Shown: positions 35,001 through 46,754, numbered from the stretch's first letter. The stretch: 48,547 nt of DNA from Strobilurus pachycystidiatus (GCA_019915135.1 JAHLMK010000050.1:1-48547); one strand, 5' to 3'. Translations and numbers: made by a program. The notes: generated by a model not told the origin, from the letters alone.

Positions 35001-36114
35001 TTTTTTTTGTCTTTTCGCTAAACTTTGTGTCAGTGTCATGCCCCCCGGTACCGAGCATTACGTTCTCAACCTCACAGACTGTGCCATGCGGGGGGCGCAG
35101 TTCCTCAACCGATTCGTCATGCGGCGGGCACTGCCCTCACTCATTCACACAACGGTCATCGATTACTCGGTGACCAACATGACCCACACTGAGACATGGG
35201 CTATATATGCCCGCTTCCTCGTTTGTTGGTGCAAGCGTTGTTTGATCGGTACTATCGCCCCACCTATTAATCCGGCTACCACTAAAAAACTTTCAGGTGA
35301 AGTCGACGAAGAATATGTGCCGCCACCCGACCAGTTCTCTGGCCTTGTCGACATCCTATATCTCGGGCTGACCGTTCTTACCGCTGTCCTCTTCCTTGGT
35401 CCAGATAAACACAGTAGTGTTTTTGTCGAGTGTCACATTGCGACGACAGTTTTCAAAGACTTCGTCCAATGGCACCGTGCGCGCTACACCGTGACATGCA
35501 TCCACAACGTCTTCTCCGATGTTCCCCGCATGTTTTATCAAAACATTTGGGGATACTTCGCCATCGTCCGCCGTAACTTTAACAATTTTAGCGACATTGA
35601 AGATACTCCGCAGCGCATTGAACCAGTGGCACTTCGCAAGGCAATGAACGATCTTTGGGCTACAGTTTTCCAGGTCACATTCTCCTTCGACGAACCCATC
35701 GACCTTCCGTCCGACCCCGTTCCACCCGAACTCCTCTTTCCATACCTCGAAGGCGAAGTTACTGCGGTCGCGCAGCCTCCGGCAGCCCGCTCGCCCTCCC
35801 CCACCCCCTCGCCCTCTGCCACCCTCGAAGACGTGGTCACCCTGCTCCCCATTGATCCTATGGAAGCGCATACGGCTGAAAAGGCCATCCTCGCACAGGC
35901 AGGACCCAAAGCGACCGTCCACAATGTAGGCCACACAGGAGAAACAGATGTGGGACGGGATCTCGATCAGGATGGGTCCGCCGCTCTCAGCCGCCTCGCC
36001 TTGTCTTCCCAGCAAACGGAAAAGGCACCCGCGGAAGGCTCCCGTCGCTCGACGAGAAAGCGTCGGAACCCCGACGCAGCATCCGATCAGACCCAGAAAC
36101 GGGGGCGACATTAA
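32050..36114 (+). CDS. JmjC/cupin-domain protein, paralogue 2
   Basis: The ATG at 32050 (MTDQLIVRARLDNTPFF) lies 63 bp after the stop of paralogue 1. The same architecture repeats: helical N-terminus; ISPIFLFTPVVKKLRQMSSL matching MSPIFFLHRTPQKLRDCGQT of paralogue 1; a Pro/Ser-rich linker with KTKSKRKAPD; a JmjC-like core with SDTDLHHDASGLP (His-x-Asp), AVLLVKGKKLWLPVK, and MPPGTEHYVLN (third His); then a long helical tail ending in basic, nuclear-signal-like RRSTRKRRNP and KRGRH. Introns include one before 32221 (GTGCGT..CACAG) and one at about 34970-35037. No premature stop was seen, so this copy may be functional. A short intron near 32871-32903 is assumed to keep frame. Confidence 0.7.
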
Positions 36115-36290
36115 TTAGGCAGCCAACTATCTGTAACCTATCCTCACACGTGCTATGAAATCATGATTAGTGTACCGATTATTTCTTCCCATGCACAACC
36201 AACATCGACCAACAGCCTTTGGCCGGCGCATGGCTATGCGCCTTACCTCAAGCAAACCCAAAGAACCGGCACCAACGCCCGGACCCATAG

Positions 36291-37841
36291 TGTCATGATG
36301 CGTCTCCAGGCAGACCACTTGTCTCATCTACACAGCCGCACGGCTCATCGCCACAGCCACAACTCTGGCTCGCTATGGCTGCACACACATCTATGATCTA
36401 TCTTCCATGCCACAGAAGCTCTACCGGGAGGTAAAGCAGGATGATGACAGAGTCTAGACGCATCAGGAGCTCCGGGAGCATCTGCGCATACTCTCATAGT
36501 GGATCAATGTGAACACCAGGGAACCGGTACTTGTCACAGCATGACCGTAGCTTCTCTTGGTCTTGGATCACTTCTCAGACCATTGCACACATCGTTGTAA
36601 TGGCCACAACACTCAGGAACAGCTACAGCACTCAAGAAGGAAGCACACACAAAGTACCACTACCAGGAATCGCTCTAGAGACTCGTGGAGTCATCTAGAG
36701 GTATATCTATTGAAGGAGAAGTCACAACACTAACACTCGACACTTGAAGAGCCTCTGGACCGCAGGAGAAGGTTGTAGAACCTTGGAGAAGGTCCCAGAA
36801 GGTTCAGGGCGCCTCCAGAACGTCATCCCGCCGCATTGGGCGCTCTGACTCACTCAGGAGTCGCTGCAGCATGTGGAGCGGCGGGATCCCGCCCTTTACC
36901 CGCTCTGACTCATTCAGGAGTCTCTGGAGTCATCCCAGGAACTTCTTGGCAGCCTATGACTCGAGCCAAGTCTATACTTAGGCGCATGAGCGCATGCTCC
37001 CGCCATTCCCGCCCTCCCGACCAATGGCAGCCCGCCGATCGGGCGCCCCGCCCCTTGAAACAGTGGATTAAGTGTCTTCCATCGCATCCGACACAGTGGG
37101 AGCTCTGACTCAGTCAGTAACCAATTTGGGACACTAGAATGGTATATAAGTCGAAGTACATTCACCTATGTACTTCAGAGCTGGACATTATTGCATCTGC
37201 GCTATTGTATATTCCTTCGCAGTACCCTTTGGCATCTTGCCTCTGCCATTGGGGAATTGCTCTCTAAGGGGCCCTCTCTCATTGTACGCTTCACTCTCTG
37301 CTGAATCGTACTCTTACTCGTCATCCTCTCCTCCCTCTCCACTATCCCTTTGCCACAGGATTGTCCTTGCGTCACTGAGTACGCCGTCGACATGCTATGC
37401 AACTGGACGCTCCCTCTCATTGATGGTATCCCGTGGGGATCTCTGTCGAGTGGGTCAGGGATGAAGATGGATGGATCTCTCGGACACTGGCTGTACGTTT
37501 GCTCTCGTCGAGGACGAGGCAATGGTGCAGTCACTGTTGGATTGCTGTCTATGCACCGAGGGTGCTAGACATTGATCCCCGCTTGTGTAGCGCTACCCCC
37601 ATGGAGTGTAATGAGTGGCGCAGGTGAATAGGATCCACAACGACACAATGGGTCTACCGTTGAGCAAGACAACGGCTAGACAAGATGAACAGGAGTCTTA
37701 CTAGGCAGAGTGCCTAGGAGGTCTCCTGGCCTCCACCCCGAGGACGGCTTTGGGACATGGGATTCACATATGGAGGTGTGCAGTTGCCGTGTGGCGCTGT
37801 ATGAGCTTGAGCACGTGAGAGTGCTGGCTCAGGTCCTAACA
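36291..37841 (+). repeat. 5' LTR of element 2
   Basis: This is the 1,551-bp left LTR, offset 3,137 bp from the right copy. A CCAAT-like AACCAATTT and TATATAA lie about 20-30 bp apart near 37120-37149 and form a likely promoter. Confidence 0.92.
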
Positions 37842-38926
37842 ATATGTCCAGCTCTCTCTCCTACTCGCTGTGGAGGTTAGGCAACGGTTACTCGACAAGG
37901 ACACCCTCAAACAAGGAGTACTGCATGGTGCAGTCTCCTGACCACTTCTCCCACCTTGGAATAACGCTTCCGGACACCACAGCCTCAGCACAATTGCTCC
38001 CCTTGTCTGAGCTCGCAGAGACCCAGTATCAAGCGCACCAACCAACGCCTCGGTACCCAAACCAACAATACGATCTGGTCTCTCTTGATACAGGAATCTT
38101 CTGGGCAGAGCTGCATGGGTTATAGACGCGGTCTATAGGTTGATAAGTTTGAAGAAGAACCGGGGGTTCTTCTTCACTCTTGGTGTACCGATACACTACC
38201 CCGAAGCCTTGAACAACTGGAGTCTCTGGGACGTCTAACCCCCGGACTATCTCATGGGCTTCTAGCCTAGAGACTCAACGCACAGCTCATACATCATTTG
38301 ATGAAGGTGGACATCCACTACACCCATCAAACCAAATATCTCGCTTGAGTACTCTGGGAGTACCTCAAGGAGCATGCTGGCGGACGCACCTGCTCGGGGA
38401 TCAGAGTGTTGCCCTTCCTAGCAGCCTAGGAACCCTGGCGCTTTTCTCTCATATGCATTTGGGAACCTTTGGAACACGGTTCAACCAACTTGCCAATTCT
38501 ACCGCCAGCGCCCGTCCAATCATCTCATCTTGGATTGACTGTTGAGACCAGTGATTCTTCGGCGCGACGCGACTACTCGTGTACTCATGCTCCCTCTCTG
38601 GCACCAGGTGCAGTGAAGGTTGAGCCCAAACACTCAAGGGTACCAGCACAGACACTCTCATCCTCAGGGAGGATGGAGAGTGGTGACATCGCATCCACGG
38701 ACCCTTCCCCACTCAAGAGAGTCTCTCTCCCTCTTGGTCATCCACCACCGAGCCAATCCTCAGCATCAACTGTTGGGACCCTTCAGACACAAGGACCGTT
38801 CTCAGGACCTCGGGGAGGACAACCTGAAACCAATGACGAGTCTCCACCACTAGTCTTCTCGGTGGACCGAGAAGCTTGAGGAGGGGATGCTGCCACAATC
38901 CAAGACCCACTTTTTTTCATGAAAAG

Positions 38927-39163
38927 ATGTGGTTGCGAGGACTATGGAGGACAACAATGACCGCGCGGCGGGATAGTTGTGCCTTGGACACACTGGTCCA
39001 TGAAGAAACGGAGATACAATCGAGGATTGTCCCAAGAAGATGCCATGTGGTTGCGAGGACTATGGAGGACAACAATGACCGCGCGGCGGGATAGTTGTGC
39101 CTTGGACACACTGGTCCATGAAGAAACAGAGATACAATCGAGGACTGTTCCAAGGAGACGCCA
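38927..39163. repeat. 118-bp tandem duplication inside LTR element 2
   Basis: GGTTGCGAGGACTATGGAGG recurs at 38931 and 39049, an offset of 118 bp. The two copies differ at a few sites (for example GAAACGGAG versus GAAACAGAG). A purine-rich string at 38871-38889 (GAAGCTTGAGGAGGGGATG) resembles the true purine tract before the right LTR. Confidence 0.85.
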
Positions 39164-39427
39164 CACATTGGGCGGAGGACATCCATACTCGAGACAAGCG
39201 CCATACCCCAGAGGAAGTTACCTACCAAAAGGAACACCAGTCAAACGCAGCGCCAGAGACGCAATCCAAGGACTCACAACTAGAGGGCCACACCCACGCT
39301 TGCAAACACTCAAAATCAGAAGCATCATCCCATACTACCCACTTGGGGACTGGAAGGCACAAACCCTTGGAGCGAGTCCATTGACGTCTTTGCCTTCTTG
39401 GGGACAAGAAGCTCGAGGAGGGGATAT

Positions 39428-40978
39428 TGTCATGATGCGTCTCCAGGCAGACCACTTGTCTCATCTACACAGCCGCACGGCTCATCGCCACAGCCACAAC
39501 TCTGGCTCGCTATGGCTGCACACACATCTATGATCTATCTTCCATGCCACAGAAGCTCTACCGGGAGGTAAAGCAGGATGATGACAGAGTCTAGACGCAT
39601 CAGGAGCTCCGGGAGCATCTGCGCATACTCTCATAGTGGATCAATGTGAACACCAGGGAACCGGTACTTGTCACAGCATGACCGTAGCTTCTCTTGGTCT
39701 TGGATCACTTCTCAGACCATTGCACACATCGTTGTAATGGCCACAACACTCAGGAACAGCTACAGCACTCAAGAAGGAAGCACACACAAAGTACCACTAC
39801 CAGGAATCGCTCTAGAGACTCGTGGAGTCATCTAGAGGTATATCTATTGAAGGAGAAGTCACAACACTAACACTCGACACTTGAAGAGCCTCTGGACCGC
39901 AGGAGAAGGTTGTAGAACCTTGGAGAAGGTCCCAGAAGGTTCAGGGCGCCTCCAGAACGTCATCCCGCCGCATTGGGCGCTCTGACTCACTCAGGAGTCG
40001 CTGCAGCATGTGGAGCGGCGGGATCCCGCCCTTTACCCGCTCTGACTCATTCAGGAGTCTCTGGAGTCATCCCAGGAACTTCTTGGCAGCCTATGACTCG
40101 AGCCAAGTCTATACTTAGGCGCATGAGCGCATGCTCCCGCCATTCCCGCCCTCCCGACCAATGGCAGCCCGCCGATCGGGCGCCCCGCCCCTTGAAACAG
40201 TGGATTAAGTGTCTTCCATCGCATCCGACACAGTGGGAGCTCTGACTCAGTCAGTAACCAATTTGGGACACTAGAATGGTATATAAGTCGAAGTACATTC
40301 ACCTATGTACTTCAGAGCTGGACATTATTGCATCTGCGCTATTGTATATTCCTTCGCAGTACCCTTTGGCATCTTGCCTCTGCCATTGGGGAATTGCTCT
40401 CTAAGGGGCCCTCTCTCATTGTACGCTTCACTCTCTGCTGAATCGTACTCTTACTCGTCATCCTCTCCTCCCTCTCCACTATCCCTTTGCCACAGGATTG
40501 TCCTTGCGTCACTGAGTACGCCGTCGACATGCCATGCAACTGGACGCTCCCTCTCATTGATGGTATCCCGTGGGGATCTCTGTCGAGTGGGTCAGGGATG
40601 AAGATGGATGGATCTCTCGGACACTGGCTGTACGTTTGCTCTCGTCGAGGACGAGGCAATGGTGCAGTCACTGTTGGATTGCTGTCTATGCACCGAGGGT
40701 GCTAGACATTGATCCCCGCTTGTGTAGCGCTACCCCCATGGAGTGTAATGAGTGGCGCAGGTGAATAGGATCCACAACGACACAATGGGTCTACCGTTGA
40801 GCAAGACAACGGCTAGACAAGATGAACAGGAGTCTTACTAGGCAGAGTGCCTAGGAGGTCTCCTGGCCTCCACCCCGAGGACGGCTTTGGGACATGGGAT
40901 TCACATATGGAGGTGTGCAGTTGCCGTGTGGCGCTGTATGAGCTTGAGCACGTGAGAGTGCTGGCTCAGGTCCTAACA
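39428..40978 (+). repeat. 3' LTR of element 2
   Basis: This is the right LTR. It follows the purine tract directly and is followed by the CATAG duplication at 40979-40983. Confidence 0.92.
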
Positions 40979-42308
40979 CATAGTCACCACTAAAGAAAAC
41001 CAGTTAACAGCCCCCCTTGCGGTGCGTTCCACCCGAACTCGACCCATCCGCCATCTGACCGCGAACCATTGCAGAACGATGCTGATTCGGGCAAGGAAAC
41101 TCCTGCCAATCTTCACCCTCTTCCTATCTCGCGCCGACAACCTCAACCGTTTCCCGTCGCGCGTTCACCCAAGAAATCACCGTCCAAGTCAAAGGCTCGT
41201 TTGGCCAAACAGTCGTCTACCGTTGTTCGCGGTAATATCGGGTTACGCGTCGTGTCCTCGGACGAGTCCTCCTCTGAAGAGGGCTTTGAACCCTTGAACA
41301 CAAACCCCCCTACGACGTACGGTGCGAGGTGAAACTATCCAAACTCAGCCTTTTTACTATCTGACAGCTCCACCGTCGCAGTCCCAAACCAGACTCTGAT
41401 GGGGATCTAGATGCCTGTTCGTCTCATCCACACTTTCCCCTAACTTGTCTGAACTGCGGCAGGCTTCCTTGACCCCGACGTTGATCCAAAGGACTTGTGT
41501 CCTTATTGCGACGAGCTCCTCCCCACCCTCTGTTCACCTCGATTAGGTCAAATGTTCGACCATGTCCGCCGTCAGTCCTCCCCTCACCCCCGCCCGACAA
41601 ACCCATTGGGCAGGAAAGCGCCCATGCAGTTGTTTATCTCAGTATGTACCCGCCATCGCTTCGAAACAAAGCTCCTGCCGGAAGCGAAGAGGCACGGTTG
41701 GCCCGAGCATATTGATTTTGCCAGCCTCCATTGGCGTGTGCAGGAGAAACTCCCGCAACTGGCCCTACTTATCGCCGACCCAGGCCAAAGGGATGGAAAC
41801 TTCTTCTGGCAAGAAGCCACCCGCGAAGTCCGTGAGAAGGGCAAAGCGGGCATGGCGTCCATACACAATCAGCTTGCCAACCTTGAGAAGATGCAGGCGG
41901 GATAGTGAGTGCCTACACACAGGTTCTGATCCGCTGACCAGTCATCGATGTAGTTACGGGGAACAAGGATTTGTCGTCATGTGGAAAGCCCTCTCGGCAC
42001 TTCTACCCTCCAGTCGCCCTCCGCCTGAGCCCATGGCCCGCCAACAATTTCTCGAGCGAGTACTTTTGCCGGAGCTTGCCATGCGGCTCATCAAGGAGGA
42101 TCAAGACATTGTCAGTGACCTCGACGCTATCCAAATCCTTCGTGACAGCAGCGCATACGGCGTCGCCATGTTCCCTTATGAATCAGATGACGGTGCGGAT
42201 AATCCCACAGACGAGGTCATCGTTAAGAGGACCGAGGCGTCCAACCCTCATAAACGGGTAAGGCCCAGGGCGAAACCGGTTGGGAAAGGGGCCTGGCCCT
42301 CCATTTAA

Positions 42309-43425
42309 TTATTTCCCCAGTACCTCTCTCGCATCCCAAAGTGCTCCAAACCCTCTGAATAAGTACACTTACAGAGCATACATCGTCGGCGTCTGCCACT
42401 GTGATGGGCCACTGGGGCGGTGGGCCCTCGGGACACAATGCTGATGCCCACCAAGCAGCATACTCGTCCTTCAAGATTCTGTTCACCAAACGACTCTCGG
42501 TTCGGGTCATGTGAGAAACACGCGTTTGCTTTCCAAAAGCTGTGCATCATTATGCTGTGCTCTTTCATTGAAAGCGCTCCAGCTTCCCATCTCGAAGCAT
42601 GCGCGTCTTGTAAGCAGAAATGCGAGATTCTTCATTCTCGGGCTATGCCCACGGTGATTGTGCGCTTCCCTCCCTTGCAACCGACACCAGGCCCCCTGAG
42701 AAGGCGTGAGAAGCCTCTTTCACAACGGGTTTCGACCACACGCGCAAGGTCCACGTCAATGTTGTTCCGTCTTCCTGAATCTGTCAAGTGTATCAGCGAG
42801 CGCCAAAGAGTCCATTAAAGGCATGACACATCTGCCTTCATCACGGAAGTTACAGGCATACTCGTCGCGGACAACAAGAAAAAAAGAAAAACCTTCACAA
42901 AGCACAGCCCAAAATGTGCGCCGAAATTGCAACTCCCCAAGTGAGGAAACCCTAACTACGAGCGACATACCAAATACACACAGCAACTTGAAAACCCTCA
43001 TTGTGTACGGACGGTCGCAGGCCCAGGGCTTGTACCAAATGGAGCGGGGAAACCAACGGGCCAAAGGCTGGCATCTTGCAGCGCAACGGAGATGGTCACT
43101 ACGGTAAAGGAGCTCCGCCAGGGGCTGCTGAGGACATTGGCAAACGGTCGGAAAATGCCATGCGAGGCCCTCGCGCACACGCCTCCCTCTGGAACTGTAG
43201 AAAAGATCCGCTGTTGCGCAGCAAAGCGCATGTGCAGCATGCGGCCTGTGTCTCGCTGCCCAATATGCTCTATTCTGAACGTTCGCCAATCAGACGCTCC
43301 GTCCCAGAAGCCAGCAACCCTGATTACCCTATAAGAACAACCCCACCCCGGCCCATCCTTATCCGAGCAGAACGGCACAGTTAAAAGACCTCTTTGGGCA
43401 GCCTCCCTGGCAGTATGGCAATTCG
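42309..43425 (-). other. Possible minus-strand coding remnants
   Basis: Minus-strand frames at 42998-43429 (with YRVIRVAGFWDGASDWRTF), 42756-43289 and 42223-42510 (with LVNRILKDEYAAWWASALC) look somewhat protein-like. They have no recognised domain and no clear joined structure. They may be an eroded gene or chance. No confident gene is called. Confidence 0.3.
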
Positions 43426-46350
43426 TCAAACGGGACTAGAACAAGGCTCCATGCAGTACAGAAGCCCAGGCGACGGACTCGCCTCACCCACAATCTCTTC
43501 CCATCTTTTGAGACAGGCAGCGAGTTCTTCCTTGAATTGAGAGAGCGCTTCTTCCCCCATCACCTCCCCCAACCCCTCCTTCTCCATCACCCTTCGCGCG
43601 ACTTCCATGATGTTTGAATCTACTATCATTGATTTTGTGTGCTCTTCCAAGCCGCTGCGCATCCATCGCAGGTCTCCCGCCACCCTCTGCATAATCTGTT
43701 GCAGTGTCATTGCTTCTGAATGACTGGCCGCGAACCCCCCCAACTCACCGACTTTGCCGGCACAGTCTTTAAGACCGTTTGTTCCCATCTAACCGCGTTT
43801 GCCTTCATTTTCGCAATAGCCCCTGCAACTAACTCGCGTCGGCCCTCAATGCGCATGTCCGGTCACTCACGTTGTAAAGATTTCCCCTCCAATGGTGCCT
43901 GGAAGAATCGTCTCAAGTCTTGGGACTGCAAAGCTTGCACCTGACCTCCGGCGTCCTTGCGGTCCTCCTGCTCAAATATACTGACCGCTCCTACAACCTC
44001 ATTAGTTGTGTTCCTCACGGAGAGAATCCCAACCTTTATCTTCTTCATCTACGTCCGACTCTGAGTCAGAGTCATCCTCTGGGGCGTTTGGCAGCTCCCG
44101 TTGGATTTCCTGGTTGTCGAACAGTTCTGCAGGGGGTGGTAATCGGCCAAATACATCGGTATTCCGCGGAAATACCGCCCAATGCTCGCCCCATGCCTTT
44201 AGGAAACATCGCACCTCATTGCTGCTGGCAGCCTCAGGCCATTCAATGCGGATACACCTGCCTGATACCCAAGTTTCCACGTCAGTCAGAGATATGCTCC
44301 TGACGTTCGCGTCGGCCCCCGCGCTGACTGCGGCCGTTATCATATAAGGTATACTGGTCCGCTGAAAGCATAAGTTAGCGGGACACGGCCAACAAACCTC
44401 ACATGCGCACCAGAAACATGTCCTTTGCTACACGCAAGATGTCCTCGGGCACCAAGCTCCTCCTGTCCGTGTATTCGCCCCCCTTGAAATCATGCTCTAC
44501 CATTCCCCGATCCCAGTGTCGAAGGCCGTCCGCCAGTCGCCGGCCAAGGCCCGCGACATCGGCATCACATTGCATGTTTAGGGCTTCCCTCAGCCAAGCC
44601 TTACGTGAACCAATCGAGGGCATCCCGAACTTGTACCATCCCGTGGTTGGCCGGCCGGGCCCTGTCCCCCGGACCTCGACAAAGAAGCGTTTCAAGGATG
44701 GCAATTCCTCGCACATCGGCACAACCAATTTTTGATGCAGGTGGGCAAGGAGAAGAAGCTTGCGAACCATCACCATCGACAATGTTTCGCCTGTGCCCAT
44801 GGGTGCATCCCTGTATATAGCCAATGCCAACCGCACCAGATGGACATCCTTGGCGGACGGTGCATCCTCTTGGATGCTTCCTGACTCCAAAGTCATAACA
44901 ATAGACCAAACGCCTGCACATCACTCACCATGTTCCCTGACTATTACTTGCACCATCTCCTCCACCACTGCAACGTCGAGCCCTAGCACTCCGGCCAAAG
45001 CGGTATTGCTACATGTCCCGCCTAACACCACTCTGCCACTCGACACACGAGTATAGACGTACTTTTGGCCCCAGTCATACGCGCCTCTGAGGTTATTGAA
45101 GACAAGGCATCCCAACTCCTCCAGCACGGCGCCGACGCTTGACTCCGCACCCCCACATCGATGCAACACCCCTGCCAGGCGGTTAGATGGCACGAAGTCC
45201 AACGCACGCCAGTCCACATGAGCGAATACCTTCTCATCGATCAGTGCCGGATGTTCCCACTTTACGTGTCACGCACCAATGCTGGCCACAATCCATGCGT
45301 ACCGTCACTCTTGAGAGGTGTATGCGACAGTAAAAGGTGAAGCAGGTGTGGGACGGGCGGCAGGCAAGTGGCGCTCAGCTTCGGCCAACACGTCCACATA
45401 GCCTCTTTCACCAGACTCGCCAACGTATCGTCTGCCATAACATCGCCCTGCAATGCGGCCTTTTCGTACATCGGGCCGACCATCTGTCTCCAATCCTCAT
45501 CAAAGTGGACGTTGGGACGACCCATTGCCCCCCCCACATCCCCTCCTGCCTCGGCCTCTAGTACGCGGTCCATCGCCATCCACGCCTTGGTTGAGGATTC
45601 ATCGTGCGCCGCCCGGAACGTACGTGTCATACCCAAGATCATTGAAAGAACGCACACCAGCACATCATGGTACCCGTGGGCCCACTGCAGCTTTCGGACC
45701 AACCACTCAAGCTTGCCCTCCCTCAGCGCGGCACGCCAATAAGGAACCTTGTACAACACCCGGAGCACGTCCTTCAAGACTTCACACTCCAAGGTCGCCA
45801 AATGAGCTATGGCACCAACATCCTGCGGTCAAACATCAATCTACGTGGATGGGAGCTTTTGTCGCAGCTCACTGGTGCCACCTGTGCGTCCAAGTCCAAT
45901 CCATTTTTAAGAAGCTCCTCCGACCCGCCAGTATAATCCTGATACGGAAATGTCACGTATCAGAACAGAGTCAGAAACTAACGCACCTTTATGTCCACGT
46001 CTGCCGCAAGAGTGTGAGCCTCAGCACCGGCATCCTCTGCTTCCTGGCCACCAGTATAATCCTGATACACAAATGTCATGTATCAGAACAGAAACAGAAA
46101 AGCAACTAACGCACCTTTATGTCCACGTCGGACGCACGAGTGTGACCCTCAGCACCGGCATCCTCTGCTTCCTGGCCACCTACGCTCACCGTGTCTGCCA
46201 CACCATTTTCCACTCGCGGTCTTTTCATGAACCCTTCGTCCACGTCTTTGCTCTTTTCCCGTGTTCTTTTGAGTTGTCGCTACATGACGGTCATCAGCCA
46301 GTGGTCTCTTCATACGCCACGCCATACACACGTCAACACCACTAGCCAAT
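43426..46350 (-). CDS. Uncharacterised family member C
   Basis: This is the third paralogue of A and B. From the 5' side: LKRTREKSKDV and FMKRPRVENG (matching KRTRGEE and KKRRGEQ of A); two copies of a short exon (…QEAEDAGAE…DVDIK); an exon DYTGGSEELLKNGLDLDAQ; the exon opening DVGAIAHLATLECE; MGRPNVHFDEDWRQ and CLPPVPHLLHLLL; VFAHVDWRALDF; LRGAYDWGQKYV; HLVRLALAIYRDAPMGTGE; LLLAHLHQKLVVPM; and an exon with DVETWVSGRCIRIEWP, spliced after MFL as in A and B. Unlike A and B, it seems to continue beyond an acidic stretch (DDSDSESDVDEEDK) into helical exons ending at 43426. The start is not resolved and several 3' junctions are tentative. Role and location are unknown; the basic stretches hint at the nucleus. 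Confidence 0.6.
45931..46190 (-). repeat. 123-bp tandem duplication of an exon plus intron in gene C
   Basis: GTATAATCCTGATAC recurs at 45931 and 46054, an offset of 123 bp. On the minus strand each unit contains a coding segment (…GQEAEDAGAE…DVDIK) followed by an intron starting GTGCGTTAG and ending GTATCAG. Both introns are phase 0, so unit number can change without breaking the frame. Each intron holds CTGATAC and GTATCAG as an inverted repeat, that is, the likely branch site pairs with the acceptor. Confidence 0.75.
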
Positions 46351-46712
46351 GGCGGCTTAACGCTATCGCCTGGCTGCAACATGTATACCTGCGTCCTATA
46401 CCATATATTCGCGCTCCCCTCGACAGGTTCCATTGCAGGGACACCAGCCGTAACAGCGACAAAGTCCTACCCTACATGTCAGCCCGCAAACTCCCTTTCC
46501 CTTCCAAACATTTTCGCCACTTACCGGGCATACCACACCGTCTGAGACACCCATTCAGTGAGGGGTCATCGACAATCCTTGTATATGGAGACTTACCCCA
46601 ACCCATGTCCCGACTGGCTCATGATGGTCACTTTCAATGGGATCGTCTTCCATGACGGCGAGAAGCAGGAAAACGAAACTTGTATTTACTTGGGAAACAC
46701 AGGGGAATACAT

Positions 46713-46750
46713 CCACGTGACTTACTTGTCTTTAGCAACAAGTCACGTGG
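46713..46750. repeat. Inverted repeat with two CACGTG cores
   Basis: CCACGTGACTT (46713-46723) pairs with AAGTCACGTGG (46740-46750), separated by 16 bp. Each arm has a CACGTG E-box. It lies just downstream of the PIF1 stop codon, in the intergenic space before gene C. Confidence 0.7.
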
Positions 46751-46754
46751 CACT

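Larger units (their letters stand above)
36291..40978 (+). mobile_element. Non-autonomous LTR retrotransposon 2 (4,688 bp)
   Basis: LTRs of 1,551 bp (36291-37841 and 39428-40978) begin TGTCATGATG and end CCTAACA. They flank only 1,586 bp of internal sequence. The target duplication is CATAG (36286-36290 and 40979-40983). A purine tract (about 39411-39427, GAGGAGGGGATAT) precedes the right LTR, and TATATAA at 37143-37149 (40280-40286 in the other LTR) fixes the plus orientation. One LTR difference was noticed (ATGCTATGC versus ATGCCATGC). No reverse transcriptase or integrase is present. Internal open frames are short and lack known domains. Confidence 0.92.
36191..42308 (+). pseudogene. RTC4-like protein gene, disrupted by an LTR element
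   Basis: The ATG at 36191 opens exon 1, which continues across the insertion: 36191-36290 then 40984-41021, ignoring the element and one CATAG copy. These 138 nt are 46 codons in frame (…KPKEPAPTPGPIVTTKENQ). A 53-bp intron (41022-41074, GTGCGT..TTGCAG) follows in phase 0, then an acidic/basic linker (RSPKKSPSKSKARL). The RTC4-like domain has CPYCDELLP, HGWPEHIDFASLHWRVQEKL, FFWQEATREV, GYYGEQGF across an intron (about 41903-41953), LLPELAMRLIKEDQ and SSAYGVAMFPYE. Yeast RTC4 is named from a telomere-capping genetic screen; basidiomycetes have many homologues of unknown role. One exon junction near 41330 is unresolved. The insertion probably inactivates the copy. Confidence 0.75.

Noticed and set aside
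36163..36396. 77-codon frame starting at 36163
   Set aside because: It crosses the LTR border at 36291. The frame from 36191 instead continues across the insertion site into the RTC4-like gene.
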